Of a stretch of DNA of 43,347 bases, positions 22,028 through 31,906 are shown one piece after another. A model generated the notes under the pieces. That model did no database searches. It saw nothing but the letters and a program-made list of their open reading frames with translations, and had not been told where the DNA came from. Each line of letters begins with the position of its first letter. Position 1 is the first letter of the stretch. Position numbers and translations under genes: made by a program. This DNA comes from Euzebyaceae bacterium (lineage in GTDB: Bacteria; Actinomycetota; Nitriliruptoria; Euzebyales; Egibacteraceae), in NCBI GenBank assembly GCA_013698135.1, contig JACCVM010000056.1:1-43347 (forward strand), read 5' to 3'.

Positions 22028-23437
22028 TCAACGAGCCTGCCGCGCACTGGTCTTGACCCGGCTTGTCAGCTCTTGCACTTGCTCGTAGATCGCGGGGCGC
22101 TCCTTCATGAGGCCACTGATCTTGGAGTTGGCATGCATCACGGTGGTGTGGTCGCGGCCGCCGAAGGCTTGCCCGATCTTGGGCAGGGACAGGTCGGTGA
22201 GCTCGCGCGTCAGGTACATGGCGATCTGGCGGGCGGTCACCAGCTGGCGGGTGCGGTTTGGCGAGCACAGGTCGTCAAGGGTCAACCCGAAGTAGGTGGC
22301 GGTCTCGGTCATGATCAGGCTCACCGAGATCTCGGAGTTGCCGCCGTCGGGGAAGAGATCTTTGAGCACGACCTGTGCCATGTGCAGCGTCACCTCCGTC
22401 TGCTGCAGGCTGCCCGCGGCGGTGACGCGGATCAACGCGCCCTCCAGCTCCCTGATGTTGGACTGGATCCGGCTGGCGATGAGCTCCAGGACGTCGTCGG
22501 GGACCGGGAGGCGGTCCTGCCCCGACTTCTTGCGCAGGATGGCCAGCCGGGTCTCCAGGTCTGGTGGCTGGATGTCGGTGATCAGCCCCCACTCGAAGCG
22601 AGTGCGCAGGCGGTCCTCGAGCTGGCCAATCTGCTTGGGCGGTCGGTCCGAGGAGATGACGATCTGCTTCTGCGCGTTGTGCAGCGTGTTGAAGGTGTGG
22701 AAGAACTCCTCCTGGGTGCGTTCGCGCGTGGCCAGGAACTGGATGTCGTCGATGAGCAACACGTCGACGTCGCGGTAACGACGCTGGAAGGCCACCTGCC
22801 GCCGGTTGCTGATGGCGTCGATGAACTCGTTGGTGAACTGCTCAGTGGTGACGTAGCGGACTTTGAGGCGCGGATACAGGTGGGTCGCGTAGTGGCCGAC
22901 CGCTTGCAGCAGGTGCGTCTTGCCCAGTCCGGCGCTGCCGTAGATGAACAGCGGGTTGTAGGCCTTGGCCGGCGCTTCTGCGACAGCGAAGGCGGCGGCG
23001 TGCGCAAAGCGGTTGCTGGCGCCGATGACGAAGCGGTCGAAGGTGTACTTCTCGTTCAGGGCGCTGTCGCGCTCCGGTGCCGACCGGGGGAAGGCCTCCG
23101 GCGCCCAGGCCTTGCGCTCGACCTGGAGATCCGGGAGTTCGGCCACATCCACGGGCGTCGGTTGCGGATCCGGGCGAACCGTAACCACGACGTGCAGCGC
23201 CCGCCCGGCCGCCTTGGTGACAGCGCTGCGCAGCGCCGGGCCGTAGCGGGTGTCCAGCTGTTCGCGGGCGAAGCTGTGCGGTGCGGCCAGCACGACCGTG
23301 TCCTGGTCGAAGCCCACAGGTCGGGTTTCGTCCAGCCACGCCCGTAGCGCGGCCCCCGTGAGGGTGTCCTGCAGATCGGCGAGGGACCGGGTCCAGAGGT
23401 CGTCCAAGTCGATGACCATGACCATGCTGTCTGGCAC
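22028..23437 (-). CDS. dnaA: Chromosomal replication initiator DnaA
   Basis: [57 protein letters not shown]; domain [20 protein letters not shown] start at 23437 follows AAGGAG with 6-nt spacing. Confidence 0.96.
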   Translation of the reverse strand: MPDSMVMVIDLDDLWTRSLADLQDTLTGAALRAWLDETRPVGFDQDTVVLAAPHSFAREQLDTRYGPALRSAVTKAAGRALHVVVTVRPDPQPTPVDVAELPDLQVERKAWAPEAFPRSAPERDSALNEKYTFDRFVIGASNRFAHAAAFAVAEAPAKAYNPLFIYGSAGLGKTHLLQAVGHYATHLYPRLKVRYVTTEQFTNEFIDAISNRRQVAFQRRYRDVDVLLIDDIQFLATRERTQEEFFHTFNTLHNAQKQIVISSDRPPKQIGQLEDRLRTRFEWGLITDIQPPDLETRLAILRKKSGQDRLPVPDDVLELIASRIQSNIRELEGALIRVTAAGSLQQTEVTLHMAQVVLKDLFPDGGNSEISVSLIMTETATYFGLTLDDLCSPNRTRQLVTARQIAMYLTRELTDLSLPKIGQAFGGRDHTTVMHANSKISGLMKERPAIYEQVQELTSRVKTSARQAR

Positions 23438-23462
23438 CGGGATCTCCTTGACGATCGAAGGG

Positions 23463-23494
23463 TTTTCCACAACACCCTCCACAGTTGTGGAAGG
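23463..23494. promoter_or_regulatory. Cluster of CCACA/DnaA-box-like sites just upstream of dnaA
   Basis: TTTTCCACA, then CCTCCACA-GT-TGTGGAAGG (facing sites). Confidence 0.5.
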
Positions 23495-23800
23495 GCGTTG
23501 CTTCCTAGGGGTGACCGGGACATCGGGTGGGATGGCCCTCGCGGGCGCACGTAGTCCACACAACACCAGGGAAGCGGTGATCCTCTCGGCGGCGTCTGTA
23601 CCACTGCTGGACATCGCTCGATGCCCGCCCAGGCCCGATGATCCTCGCGCACGCTGTATAGCGATCCCGGCAGCACCGGTGCTCAACGCCCGCAGCGACC
23701 CCTGCCGCCGAGCTCCCGCCCAACGCTGGTACCTGAGCCCCGACCCATCGCACAAGTCTTCGAAAGCGGCTGGGAACGCCATCCGGCTCGGGACGTTGGG

Positions 23801-23830
23801 AGTATAGGCACCGTCGAAATCGAGTGGCAA
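23801..23830 (-). promoter_or_regulatory. Putative sigma70-type promoter for dnaA
   Basis: Minus strand TTGCCA-N18-TATACT. Confidence 0.5.
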
Positions 23831-24090
23831 GGTCATGTCCACAGGTGTCGCAACGGGGTTCCCCCCGGCTTGTCGCCGGCTGACGGCGCCGGCGGCGGTC
23901 GCGGTACAGTGTTCGGTTGGGAGACGGGCGTGTGTCGCCGGAAGCCTTGCGCGACATCGGTCGACGGCCGCGCCGACTGGCGCCAGGGCCGTGACCAGCC
24001 AAGGGACCGCGCACCGTCGCCCGCAAATTGGTGCGTTCGGGTGGCCCACCCGGCGCCACCGGGCAGCCACCAACAGTGGGGATCGAGATC

Positions 24091-24225
24091 ATGAAGCGCA
24101 CCTTCCAACCGAACATCCGCCGGCGCAAGCGCAAGCATGGCTTCACGCACCGCATGCGCACGCGGGCCGGTCAAACCATCATCAAGCGGCGGCGGGCAAA
24201 GGGCCGCAAGCGGTTGACGGCCTGA
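24091..24225 (+). CDS. rpmH: 50S ribosomal protein L34
   Basis: [44 protein letters not shown]. Confidence 0.98.
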   Translation: MKRTFQPNIRRRKRKHGFTHRMRTRAGQTIIKRRRAKGRKRLTA

Positions 24226-24392
24226 ACAACCCCGAGGGCGGCGCCGAGCTGGGCAGCGCGCGGCCGGTTGCGCGCGGTCCCGTTGTCGGGCGGGCGGACG
24301 CAGTCGGCGCGCACCTTGCGGACCGGGGGCTGCGCCAGGGCGGCGGGCCTCCTATCGTGGGCGGACCGGCACGGCGCGTGCCGCCACCGCCC

Positions 24393-24773
24393 ATGCTCCC
24401 TTCTCGACTCCACCGCAGCAACGACATCCGGGCCGTGCTCACGGGCCGGAACGTGGTGCACGGTGCGGATGTGGTCGTCCACGCCACCGGGCGGACGGGA
24501 TCTGGAGATGCTCGCGGCGGTGGACCCAGGCGCGGTACCGGCCTCGACGTGACACGGGTGGCGGTGGTGGCCGGGCGCAAGGTGGGTGGGGCCGTGCAAC
24601 GCAACCGGGCCAAGCGGCGCCTACGGGCGGCCCTGGCGGGCGGAACGCTTCCTGCGGGGCTCGACGTGGTGGTTGTCGCCCGCGGCGGCGTGCTGACCGC
24701 TGATTTCACGTCACTGCAGGCCGAGCTGGCAGGACTTGTCAAGCGCGCCGCATCCCGGATTCCGACCCCATGA
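24393..24773 (+). CDS. rnpA: Ribonuclease P protein component
   Basis: [24 protein letters not shown]...[27 protein letters not shown]. Confidence 0.93.
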   Translation: MLPSRLHRSNDIRAVLTGRNVVHGADVVVHATGRTGSGDARGGGPRRGTGLDVTRVAVVAGRKVGGAVQRNRAKRRLRAALAGGTLPAGLDVVVVARGGVLTADFTSLQAELAGLVKRAASRIPTP

Positions 24774-25051
24774 CTCGCTGGCGAAGTCGTCGTCGAGCAC
24801 CGTGGCCTTCTCCCCTGGCTTGGCTGCTCACGCTGCTCGTCCAGGCCTACCGAGCTATCCCCAAACCTGGCTCCGACGTCTGCCGCTTCCTGCCAAGCTG
24901 CTCGCAATACGCCCTGGACGCCCTGGCGGCGCACGGGGGGCTACGCGGCGGCTGGCTGATCCTGCGCCGGCTCGCCCGTTGCCATCCCTTCCACCCCGGC
25001 GGGGTGGACCCGGTGCCGTCGCCGACCGGCGGCGGACCAACGCTGATCTAA
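24770..25051 (+). CDS. yidD: Membrane protein insertion efficiency factor YidD
   Basis: [61 protein letters not shown]. Confidence 0.95.
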   Translation: MTRWRSRRRAPWPSPLAWLLTLLVQAYRAIPKPGSDVCRFLPSCSQYALDALAAHGGLRGGWLILRRLARCHPFHPGGVDPVPSPTGGGPTLI

Positions 25052-25067
25052 GAGGAGACAACCGCGC

Positions 25068-25793
25068 GTGGATGCGCTCTGGAACGGCCTGCTCGACATC
25101 ATCGAACTCGTGCTGCGGTTCTTTCACACCGCGACGTCACCGCTCTTCGGGGACGCCGCGGCGTGGGGGTGGGCCATCGTCCTGCTCACCGTCGCGGTCC
25201 GGGTGGTCCTGCTGCCGCTGGCGGTGAAGCAGACCAGGTCGCAGCGGGCGATGCAGAAGCTGTCGCCGGAGATGAAGAAGGTGCAGGCCAAGTACAAGAC
25301 CGACCGCAGCCTGATGCGGTCCAATCCGGAGAAGTACAAGGAGCAGCGCCAAAAGCAGCAGGAAGCCATGATGGCGCTGTACAAGGAGCACGGCGTCAAT
25401 CCGGCCGCGGGGTGCCTGCCACTGGTGGCGCAGATGCCAGTGTTCTTCGCCCTGTTCTCCGTGCTCCGCGACGTCGAGCGGCTACCGGAGCTGCGGACCG
25501 CCTCCTTCTATTTCGTCAACAACCTGGCTGCCACGCCCTCACAGGTCGGGCTCGGTGCCTGGGTCCTGATCGTGTTGATGGCGTTGACGACGTTCTACTC
25601 TTCCAAGCAGATGATGGCCGCCAACGTGGTCACATCGGGTCCGCAGGCGCAACAGCAGAAGGTGATGCTGTACGCGATGCCCGTGATGCTCACGGTCTTC
25701 GCCGTCAATCTGTACATCGGCGTGCTGCTGTACTGGATCACGACCAACGGCTGGACCATCGCCCAGCAGTACGTGATGTTCCGGGGCACATGA
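25068..25793 (+). CDS. yidC: Membrane protein insertase YidC
   Basis: YidC core (AIVLLTVAVRVVLLPLAVKQTRSQRAMQKLSPEMKKVQAKY; LYKEHGVNPAAGCLPLVAQMPVFFALFSVLR); GTG start. Confidence 0.96.
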   Translation: MDALWNGLLDIIELVLRFFHTATSPLFGDAAAWGWAIVLLTVAVRVVLLPLAVKQTRSQRAMQKLSPEMKKVQAKYKTDRSLMRSNPEKYKEQRQKQQEAMMALYKEHGVNPAAGCLPLVAQMPVFFALFSVLRDVERLPELRTASFYFVNNLAATPSQVGLGAWVLIVLMALTTFYSSKQMMAANVVTSGPQAQQQKVMLYAMPVMLTVFAVNLYIGVLLYWITTNGWTIAQQYVMFRGT

Positions 25794-25817
25794 CCCCGAC
25801 AAGGGTGGGAGCAACTC

Positions 25818-26615
25818 ATGCCCAACGGGCCGGCAGGAACGGCAGGCGAAGCGCGACAGGTGCAGGTCACCGGGGCCACCATCTCCGAGGCGGTGGCCGC
25901 GGCGCTGGCCCAGCTTGGTGTGAGCCAGGACGCGGTCGACATCGAGGTGGTGGCCGAACCGCGGCGGGGCTTCTTCGGAAGTCCGAAGCCGGCAGTGGTG
26001 CGAGTTACCCGCAAGGCTCCGCTCCCACCGCCGGTTGCACCCCAGACGTCTTCGAGAACCGAAACGCAGGAGGACCACGTCATGACCGAGACCGACAGCG
26101 GTCCACAAGTCAGTTTGGCGAACAGCGAGGCGCCGTCCGCCGAAGAGCGCATGAACCAGTTGGACGAGGAGGCCGAACTGGCCGCCGACTTCGTCGAGGG
26201 GTTGCTTGACCTGCTCGATCTGCCCGGTGACTTGGAGATCGAGATTCAAGAAGACCAGGCGCTGGTCAATCTGGAGGACGTCGGCAGTGGGCTGCTCATC
26301 GGGCGCCGAGGCGCCACCTTGGACGCGCTGCAGGAACTCGTCCGCTGCGCAGTCCAGCGCCAAACCGAGCGACGATCGCAGGTGCGCGTCGACGTCGAAG
26401 GCTATCGCGGGCGCCACGTGGAAAAGTTGCGCGATCACTGCCGCGAGGCGATCGCCGAGGTGCGAGAGAGCGGCAACCCCGTGCGGTTGGACCCGATGGA
26501 CGCCTACGAGCGCAAGCTGATGCACGACTTGGTGGCCAAGACCGGTGGCGTGACATCCTCCAGTGAGGGCACCGAGCCCAAGCGGCGGGTGGTCATCCAA
26601 CCCGACGAAGGCTGA
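25818..26615 (+). CDS. jag: Jag/KhpB RNA-binding protein (Jag_N, KH, R3H)
   Basis: EPRRGFFGSPKPAVVRV; GLLIGRRGATLDALQELVRCAVQRQ; R3H region LDPMDAYERKLMHDLV. Confidence 0.93.
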   Translation: MPNGPAGTAGEARQVQVTGATISEAVAAALAQLGVSQDAVDIEVVAEPRRGFFGSPKPAVVRVTRKAPLPPPVAPQTSSRTETQEDHVMTETDSGPQVSLANSEAPSAEERMNQLDEEAELAADFVEGLLDLLDLPGDLEIEIQEDQALVNLEDVGSGLLIGRRGATLDALQELVRCAVQRQTERRSQVRVDVEGYRGRHVEKLRDHCREAIAEVRESGNPVRLDPMDAYERKLMHDLVAKTGGVTSSSEGTEPKRRVVIQPDEG

Positions 26616-26707
26616 CGCGCGGGGGCTAAAATGGCAAGCGCGTGGTTTACGTTATGTATTCCCTATTTGGCTTCATGAGCGCCGAGTAGACTCGACCATT
26701 GACCCGT

Positions 26708-26723
26708 TGTTGCACGTGAAACT
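26708..26723 (+). promoter_or_regulatory. parS: Candidate parS site upstream of rsmG-parAB
   Basis: TGTTGCACGTGAAACT, 14/16 match to TGTTTCACGTGAAACA. Confidence 0.75.
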
Positions 26724-26777
26724 TCCTCGGCGTTGTCCAGCCTGAGCTAGATTCGGAGCGAGTATCTGGGGCAGGGC

Positions 26778-27488
26778 TTGATCATAGGTCAGGGCCCGAA
26801 CGGACCGCAGCGGACCGCTGAGCGCGTTTCGCCTGGTGACCGGGCTCTTCTCCACCAGTTCGCAGACCTATTGCGCAGCAGCCCGCATAACCTCGTGGCC
26901 GCCGGTGACCACGACGCCCTTTATGATCGCCACATACTGGAAAGCTGGGCGGTGGCGGACGCACTGTCCTGCACTGGGCGCTGGCTGGACCTGGGCACCG
27001 GGGGTGGACTGCCAGGGCTGGTGGCCGCCGTTCGTCACCGCGACGTGGAGTGGGTGCTGGTGGACGCCACCCGCAAGAAGCTCGTCGCGGTCGATTCGTT
27101 CGTAGCTGAGCTCGGGCTCGACAACGTCCGAACCGTCCACGGGCGGGCCGAGGAGTTGGCACACGGTCCCCTTCGAGGGGCGTGCTCGGGCGTGCTGGCT
27201 CGTGCTGTCGCCCCGCTGAGCACCCTGATCGAACTCGCTCGCGGGTTTCTGGCGCCGGCGGGTTGGCTGGCCGCCGTCAAGGGTCCGGCATGGCGGACGG
27301 AGCTGTCGGAGGCCACCCAAGGTTTGCGGCAACTGGGGTACCAGTCCGTATCCACAGCCGCGGTGCCTGACACGGTCCGGCCCACCTGGCTTGTTACCAT
27401 GCGGGCAGTTGGGTTCCCGCCTGCCGGGTACCCGCGCCGGACGGGGCTCCCTCGCGGTGCCCCCCTCGGAAGGCCCCCGTTGCTCTGA
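26778..27488 (+). CDS. rsmG: 16S rRNA (guanine-N7) methyltransferase RsmG
   Basis: DRHILESWAVADAL...WLDLGTGGGLPGLVAAVRHRDVEWVLVDATRKKLVAVDSFVAELGLDNVRTVHGRAEE; TTG start. Confidence 0.94.
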   Translation: MIIGQGPNGPQRTAERVSPGDRALLHQFADLLRSSPHNLVAAGDHDALYDRHILESWAVADALSCTGRWLDLGTGGGLPGLVAAVRHRDVEWVLVDATRKKLVAVDSFVAELGLDNVRTVHGRAEELAHGPLRGACSGVLARAVAPLSTLIELARGFLAPAGWLAAVKGPAWRTELSEATQGLRQLGYQSVSTAAVPDTVRPTWLVTMRAVGFPPAGYPRRTGLPRGAPLGRPPLL

Positions 27489-28366
27489 TGACCCGCTGGT
27501 ATCGCTACTGGGCTCGTGCCCGGCCCGCGTCTCTCCTCCCGCCTGTTCCACGTGAAACGCGCGAGCCGCGGGCGCAGATTCTCACCATCGCCAATCAGAA
27601 GGGCGGCGTGGGAAAGACCACCACGGCGGTCAATCTGGCGGGAACGCTGGCCACCTTGGGGTTGCGCATTCTGCTGGTCGATCTCGATCCGCAGGCCAAC
27701 GCCACCTCCGGTGTCGGCGCCCGCGTCCAGCCGGGACAGGCCAGCGTCTACGACGTGTTGGTCTGCGACGCGTCTGCCAAGGAAGTCATCGAGCCCACGA
27801 GTGTGCCGGACCTGTTTGTGCTGCCGGCCACACTTGACCTGGCCGGCGCGGAGATTGAACTGGTCAGCGCCTTCAGCCGCGAGCAGAAGTTGCGACGTGC
27901 ACTGCAGCCGCTGTCCGCCGACTTCGACCTGATCCTCATCGACTGCCCGCCGAGCCTCGGGCTGCTCACGGTCAACGCGTTGTCCGCTGGCGACGGCGTC
28001 ATCGTGCCGGTCCAGTGCGAATACTACGCTCTGGAGGGCTTGCACACGCTGCAACACAACACCGACCTGATCCGCGACCACCTCAACCCGGGACTGCAGA
28101 TCACGGGCTACGTGATGACCATGATGGACGGTCGAACCCGGCTGAGCCAGCAGGTGGTGGACGAGGTGATCGGCCACTTCGGCGAGCAGGTGTTCCGGAC
28201 CCGCATCCCGCGGTCGGTCCGGCTGGCGGAGGCGCCGAGCTACGGGCTGCCGATCAGCGCATTCGATCCCGCCTGCCGGGGCGCGATGGCCTACCGCCGG
28301 CTCGCGGGCGAACTGCTGGCCCGCGTCGGGCTGACCGAGAGATCCCCGCAAGGAGTACCGGCATGA
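27488..28366 (+). CDS. parA: Chromosome-partitioning ATPase ParA
   Basis: LTIANQKGGVGKTTTAVNLAGTLATLGLRILLVDLDPQANATSG; LILIDCPPSLGLLTVNAL. Start could be later than 27488. Confidence 0.96.
   Translation: MTRWYRYWARARPASLLPPVPRETREPRAQILTIANQKGGVGKTTTAVNLAGTLATLGLRILLVDLDPQANATSGVGARVQPGQASVYDVLVCDASAKEVIEPTSVPDLFVLPATLDLAGAEIELVSAFSREQKLRRALQPLSADFDLILIDCPPSLGLLTVNALSAGDGVIVPVQCEYYALEGLHTLQHNTDLIRDHLNPGLQITGYVMTMMDGRTRLSQQVVDEVIGHFGEQVFRTRIPRSVRLAEAPSYGLPISAFDPACRGAMAYRRLAGELLARVGLTERSPQGVPA
27544..27559 (+). promoter_or_regulatory. parS: Candidate parS site inside the 5' end of parA
   Basis: TGTTCCACGTGAAACG, 14/16 match to the parS consensus. Confidence 0.8.
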
Positions 28367-29250
28367 ACCGAGCGAGCGGACTCGGTAGGGGCCTCGGGGC
28401 GCTGATCCCCACGGCTGGCCCGGGGCGCAGCGGCCTGGTGACCTTGCGGCTGTCCACGATCCACCCCAATCCCAGGCAGCCTCGTGCCGCCTTCGACGAG
28501 AAGGCGCTGGAGGAGCTGGCGCAGTCCCTGCGGGAGGTCGGGCTACTGCAGCCGATCCTGGTGCGGCCGACCGGGGACCGGCAGTACGAGATCATCGCCG
28601 GCGAGCGGCGCTTTCGGGCGGCTCGCCTGGCTGGGCTGGAGGAGATCCCGGCAATCCTGCGGCATACCGATGACGCCGCGTTGCTGACCGAGGCACTGAT
28701 CGAAAACCTCCACCGAGCCGACCTGGGTCCCCTCGAGGAGGCGGCCGCCCTGCAACAGCTCCTGGATGACTTCGCGCTCACCCATGAGGAGCTGGCGCGA
28801 CGGCTGGGCAAGTCGCGGTCGGCGGTGTCCAACGCGCTCCGGCTGCTGGCGCTGCCGGCCGAGCTGCAGCGGGCGGTGGCGGCCGGCTCCCTCAGCGCTG
28901 GGCATGCCAGGACGCTGCTCGGCGCTGGCGACCCGGGGCTACAGCAGCGGCTGGCCCAGCGAGTGATCGCCGGGGAGCTGTCCGTTCGGGCCACCGAGGA
29001 GCTGGTCCGAGTGGCCTGCGCCGACGCCACGGCGACGATGGGGCAGCTGGCACAGTCCGCGCAACGCCGGCGGCATACCCCGTATGACGATCTGCAGCGG
29101 CGGCTGACCGATGCGCTGGCGACGAGGGTGCAGATCCGTGGCACCGCCAGGCGCGGTCGCATCGTCATCGACTATGCGGGCACTGAGGATCTCCAACGGC
29201 TGTTGCACGTGTTCGGCCGTGGCACCGGCCAGGCGCTGGCCGGCGAATAG
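28363..29250 (+). CDS. parB: ParB/Spo0J chromosome-partitioning protein
   Basis: GLGRGLGALIP; IHPNPRQPRAAFDEKALEELAQSLREVGLLQPILVRP; GERRFRAARLAGL; HTH RLGKSRSAVSNALRLLALP. Confidence 0.97.
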   Translation: MNRASGLGRGLGALIPTAGPGRSGLVTLRLSTIHPNPRQPRAAFDEKALEELAQSLREVGLLQPILVRPTGDRQYEIIAGERRFRAARLAGLEEIPAILRHTDDAALLTEALIENLHRADLGPLEEAAALQQLLDDFALTHEELARRLGKSRSAVSNALRLLALPAELQRAVAAGSLSAGHARTLLGAGDPGLQQRLAQRVIAGELSVRATEELVRVACADATATMGQLAQSAQRRRHTPYDDLQRRLTDALATRVQIRGTARRGRIVIDYAGTEDLQRLLHVFGRGTGQALAGE

Positions 29251-29279
29251 ACCGCAAGGCCGCTGAGCGGCGGGGCAGC

Positions 29280-30245
29280 TCAGGGCGTCACGGCGGCGTC
29301 AACCCGCAGGCCGGCCGAGGCCAGCGCCTCCGCAAGGACGCGCTCGCACAGATCAGGAAATAACCAGCCGTGGGCGGCTGCGGCCATCGGCAGCAGCGAG
29401 GTCTCGGTCATGCCTGGGCAGGTGTCAAGCTCCAGCAGCCACGGGCGGCCGCCGCCGTCGACGATCATGTCGGCGCGGGTGACATGCCGACACCCGGCGA
29501 GCCTCCAGGCGGCTTCGCCCATGGCCACGCAGGCGGCGAGTGTGTCGTGCGGCAGGCGTGCGGGAGCATGGAACTGGGTTGCGCCGTGCGTGTAGCGGGC
29601 GCTGAAGTCGTAGGGGCCGGTTCGCGGCGCGATCTCCACCGGCGGCAGAACGTCGTCGCCGACGATGGACACCGCCACTTCAACCCCCTCGACGAAGCGC
29701 TCGATGAGCACGACGTCGTCATAGCTATAGGCGGCCACCAGCGCAGCCGGCAGGGCGCTGGCTTCCGGCACCAGCCGCACACCCAGTGCCGCCCCGCCGT
29801 GGGATGGTTTGACCACGACAGGGGTGCCGAGGCGCTCGATGACACGGTCGAGGGCCTGGACCGCGCCCATGTCGCGGATGGCGTCGATCGACAGGGCCAC
29901 CCACTCGGGCGTGTCCACGCCGCCGCGCCGGTACACCCCCTTGGCCACCACCTTGTCCCAGGCCAGAGCGGACGCCACCGCGTCCGGCCCGGTGTAGGGC
30001 ATCCCGAGCAGATCGAGCAACCCCTGAATGGTGCCGTCCTCACCGGCCTTGCCGTGCAAGGCCAGGTAGACGGCCTCGTCGTCGCCGTTCACCAGCGCGG
30101 GCACCAGACGGTCGTCCAGGTCGAGGCGCGTGACGCTGTGCCCGCGGTCAGCCAGCGCCTCGGCGACGCGACCGCCCGATCGCAAGCTGACGTCGCGCTC
30201 GAGTGACAGCCCGCCGCTTAGGACGGCCACCTTGACCGGCCTCAT
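29280..30245 (-). CDS. ddl: D-alanine--D-alanine ligase (ATP-grasp)
   Basis: VKVAVLSGGLSLERDVSLRSG; LHGKAGEDGTIQGLLDLLGMPYTGPDAVASALAWDKVVAK; VVVKPSHGGAALGVRLV; LLELDTCPGMTETSLLP. Confidence 0.92.
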   Translation of the reverse strand: MRPVKVAVLSGGLSLERDVSLRSGGRVAEALADRGHSVTRLDLDDRLVPALVNGDDEAVYLALHGKAGEDGTIQGLLDLLGMPYTGPDAVASALAWDKVVAKGVYRRGGVDTPEWVALSIDAIRDMGAVQALDRVIERLGTPVVVKPSHGGAALGVRLVPEASALPAALVAAYSYDDVVLIERFVEGVEVAVSIVGDDVLPPVEIAPRTGPYDFSARYTHGATQFHAPARLPHDTLAACVAMGEAAWRLAGCRHVTRADMIVDGGGRPWLLELDTCPGMTETSLLPMAAAAHGWLFPDLCERVLAEALASAGLRVDAAVTP

Positions 30246-31489
30246 CGCCGATCGCCGAAGATCGCGTCCATGAGCTCGACCTCTTCGTGCAGCACCTCGG
30301 CCAGCCGCCGGACACCTTCACGGATGCGATCGGCCGGAGGAAAGCAGAACGACAGCCGCAGCTCGGCAGCACCGCTGCCGTCGGCGTAGAACCCGGCGCC
30401 GGGGACGTACGCCACGCGCGCACTCAGGGCTTTGGGCAGCAGCTGGCGGGCATCGACGCCGTCGGGAAGCCGGACCCAAACGAACAGACCGCCGGTGGGA
30501 GCGGTCCAGGAACAGCCTGGCGGAAAGCTGGCCGCAAGCTCGTCGAGCAGGGCGGTGCAGCGACGGCGGTAGACGTCGCGGAAGACCTCGATCTGGCGCA
30601 GCCACGGCTGTGTGGCGAACCAGCGTTCCGCCACGTGCTGGGTCAGATTGGACTGGCACAGGTCGGCGGCTTCCTTGAGCAGCACCAGCTTGTCGCGAAC
30701 GGGCTCGGCGGCCGCCACCCAACCGATGCGCAGCCCAGGGGACAGGATCTTGGACAGCGTCCCGACATACAGGACACGATCGGGGGCCAGCGAACGCAGG
30801 GCGGGACGCAACTCGCCCTTGAAGTCCAGCAGCCCGTACGGGTTGTCCTCCACGACCAGCAGGTCGTGGGACTCGGCGAGGGCGACGACCTGCTCGCGAC
30901 GCTGCACCGACATCGACGAGCCGGCAGGGTTCTGGTGGTTCGGGATGGTGTAGAGGAACTTGGCACTGCGGCCGGCCGCTGCGAGGCGCTGCAACGCGGC
31001 CTCCAAGGCGACAGGGTCCATGCCCTCGTCATCCATGGCGACATGCACCACCTCGGCCTGGTAGGAGGCGAACGCGCCCAGCGCACCGACGTAGGAGGGT
31101 CCCTCCGCCAGCACCACGTCGCCGGGATCGCAGAACAGCTTGGCGACCAAGTCCAGCGCCTGCTGCCCACCGGTGGTCACCACCAGATCGTCGGCTTGCG
31201 CCCGAACACCCTCGGCCGCCATCACCTCGGTGAGTTGCTGGCGTAGCGCCGGCAGACCCTGGCCCTCTCCGTACTGCATCGCCGCCGGCCCAGCGTCGCG
31301 GATCACCGCCTGGGTTACCTCCGCGAGCGCGTGGTAGTCCAAGGCTGCGGTGTAGGGCATGCCGCCGGCGAGCGACACCACCTCGGGGCGGTTGGCGACG
31401 GCGAACAACGCACGGATCTCCGAGGCGTTCATCCCGTGCGCTCGGCTGGCGTACCGGGCTCGGAAGCGGTCGAGGTAGATCTCGGTCAC
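30242..31489 (-). CDS. PLP-dependent aminotransferase (class I/II, MocR/2-aminoadipate-aminotransferase-like)
   Basis: VTTGGQQALDLVAKLFCDPGDVVLAEGPSYVGALGAF; VVEDNPYGLLDF; VGTLSKILSPGLRIGWVAA. Likely GTG start at 31489. Confidence 0.9.
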   Translation of the reverse strand: MTEIYLDRFRARYASRAHGMNASEIRALFAVANRPEVVSLAGGMPYTAALDYHALAEVTQAVIRDAGPAAMQYGEGQGLPALRQQLTEVMAAEGVRAQADDLVVTTGGQQALDLVAKLFCDPGDVVLAEGPSYVGALGAFASYQAEVVHVAMDDEGMDPVALEAALQRLAAAGRSAKFLYTIPNHQNPAGSSMSVQRREQVVALAESHDLLVVEDNPYGLLDFKGELRPALRSLAPDRVLYVGTLSKILSPGLRIGWVAAAEPVRDKLVLLKEAADLCQSNLTQHVAERWFATQPWLRQIEVFRDVYRRRCTALLDELAASFPPGCSWTAPTGGLFVWVRLPDGVDARQLLPKALSARVAYVPGAGFYADGSGAAELRLSFCFPPADRIREGVRRLAEVLHEEVELMDAIFGDRR

Positions 31490-31664
31490 ACGGGCTCTCT
31501 CGCGTCGGCGCCGGCGTGCCGAGCGTACAACGGCCTTGTCCGACAGGGCCGGCGCTGCGGGATGCCGGTACACTGACGTGCCCGGACGGCCCGAAGAGAA
31601 CCTCGGTCAGCGAAGCCGCAAGCTGAGCGCGGGTTCGAGGTCCGGCGAAGAGAAAGGGAGCGAG

Positions 31665-31895
31665 GTGGGAGACGATCGCGCCCCAGTGATTGCGCTCAAC
31701 CCGTTGGGCGGTGCACCGCCGGACCACCCGATGGGACTCGGCGAGGACAGCGGGCCCAACCCGATGGTGCGTGCCGCCGTTGGCCTACTGGTGGGCCTGG
31801 CTGCCGGCGCGGTAGCCGCCGCGCTCACGCCACGACCCGATCGAGCGCGACGCAGCCCCGCGACATCGGGTGCACTCGCCTCGGCGGACAGCTGA
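31665..31895 (+). CDS. Small hypothetical single-TM protein
   Basis: GTG start after AAAGGGAG: MGDDRAPVIALNPLGGAPPDHPMGLGEDSGPNPMVRAAVGLLVGLAAGAVAAALTPRP... Confidence 0.5.
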   Translation: MGDDRAPVIALNPLGGAPPDHPMGLGEDSGPNPMVRAAVGLLVGLAAGAVAAALTPRPDRARRSPATSGALASADS

Positions 31896-31906
31896 GCGCG
31901 CCGGTC

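Noticed and set aside
21986-23347. 453-aa + strand ORF
   Set aside because: Antisense to dnaA with codon-shadow composition.
23438-24073. N-terminal extension of dnaA to 24073 in the ORF track
   Set aside because: The extension has no DnaA similarity; a GTG start at 23437 has a good RBS and the expected N-terminus, and the predicted promoter lies inside the extension.
23835-24392. Upstream extension of rnpA to 23835
   Set aside because: Overlaps rpmH; RnpA similarity begins at [13 protein letters not shown] (24393).
29206-29221. Possible third parS (TTGCACGTGTTCGG)
   Set aside because: Only the left half matches; the right half (TGAAAC) is absent.
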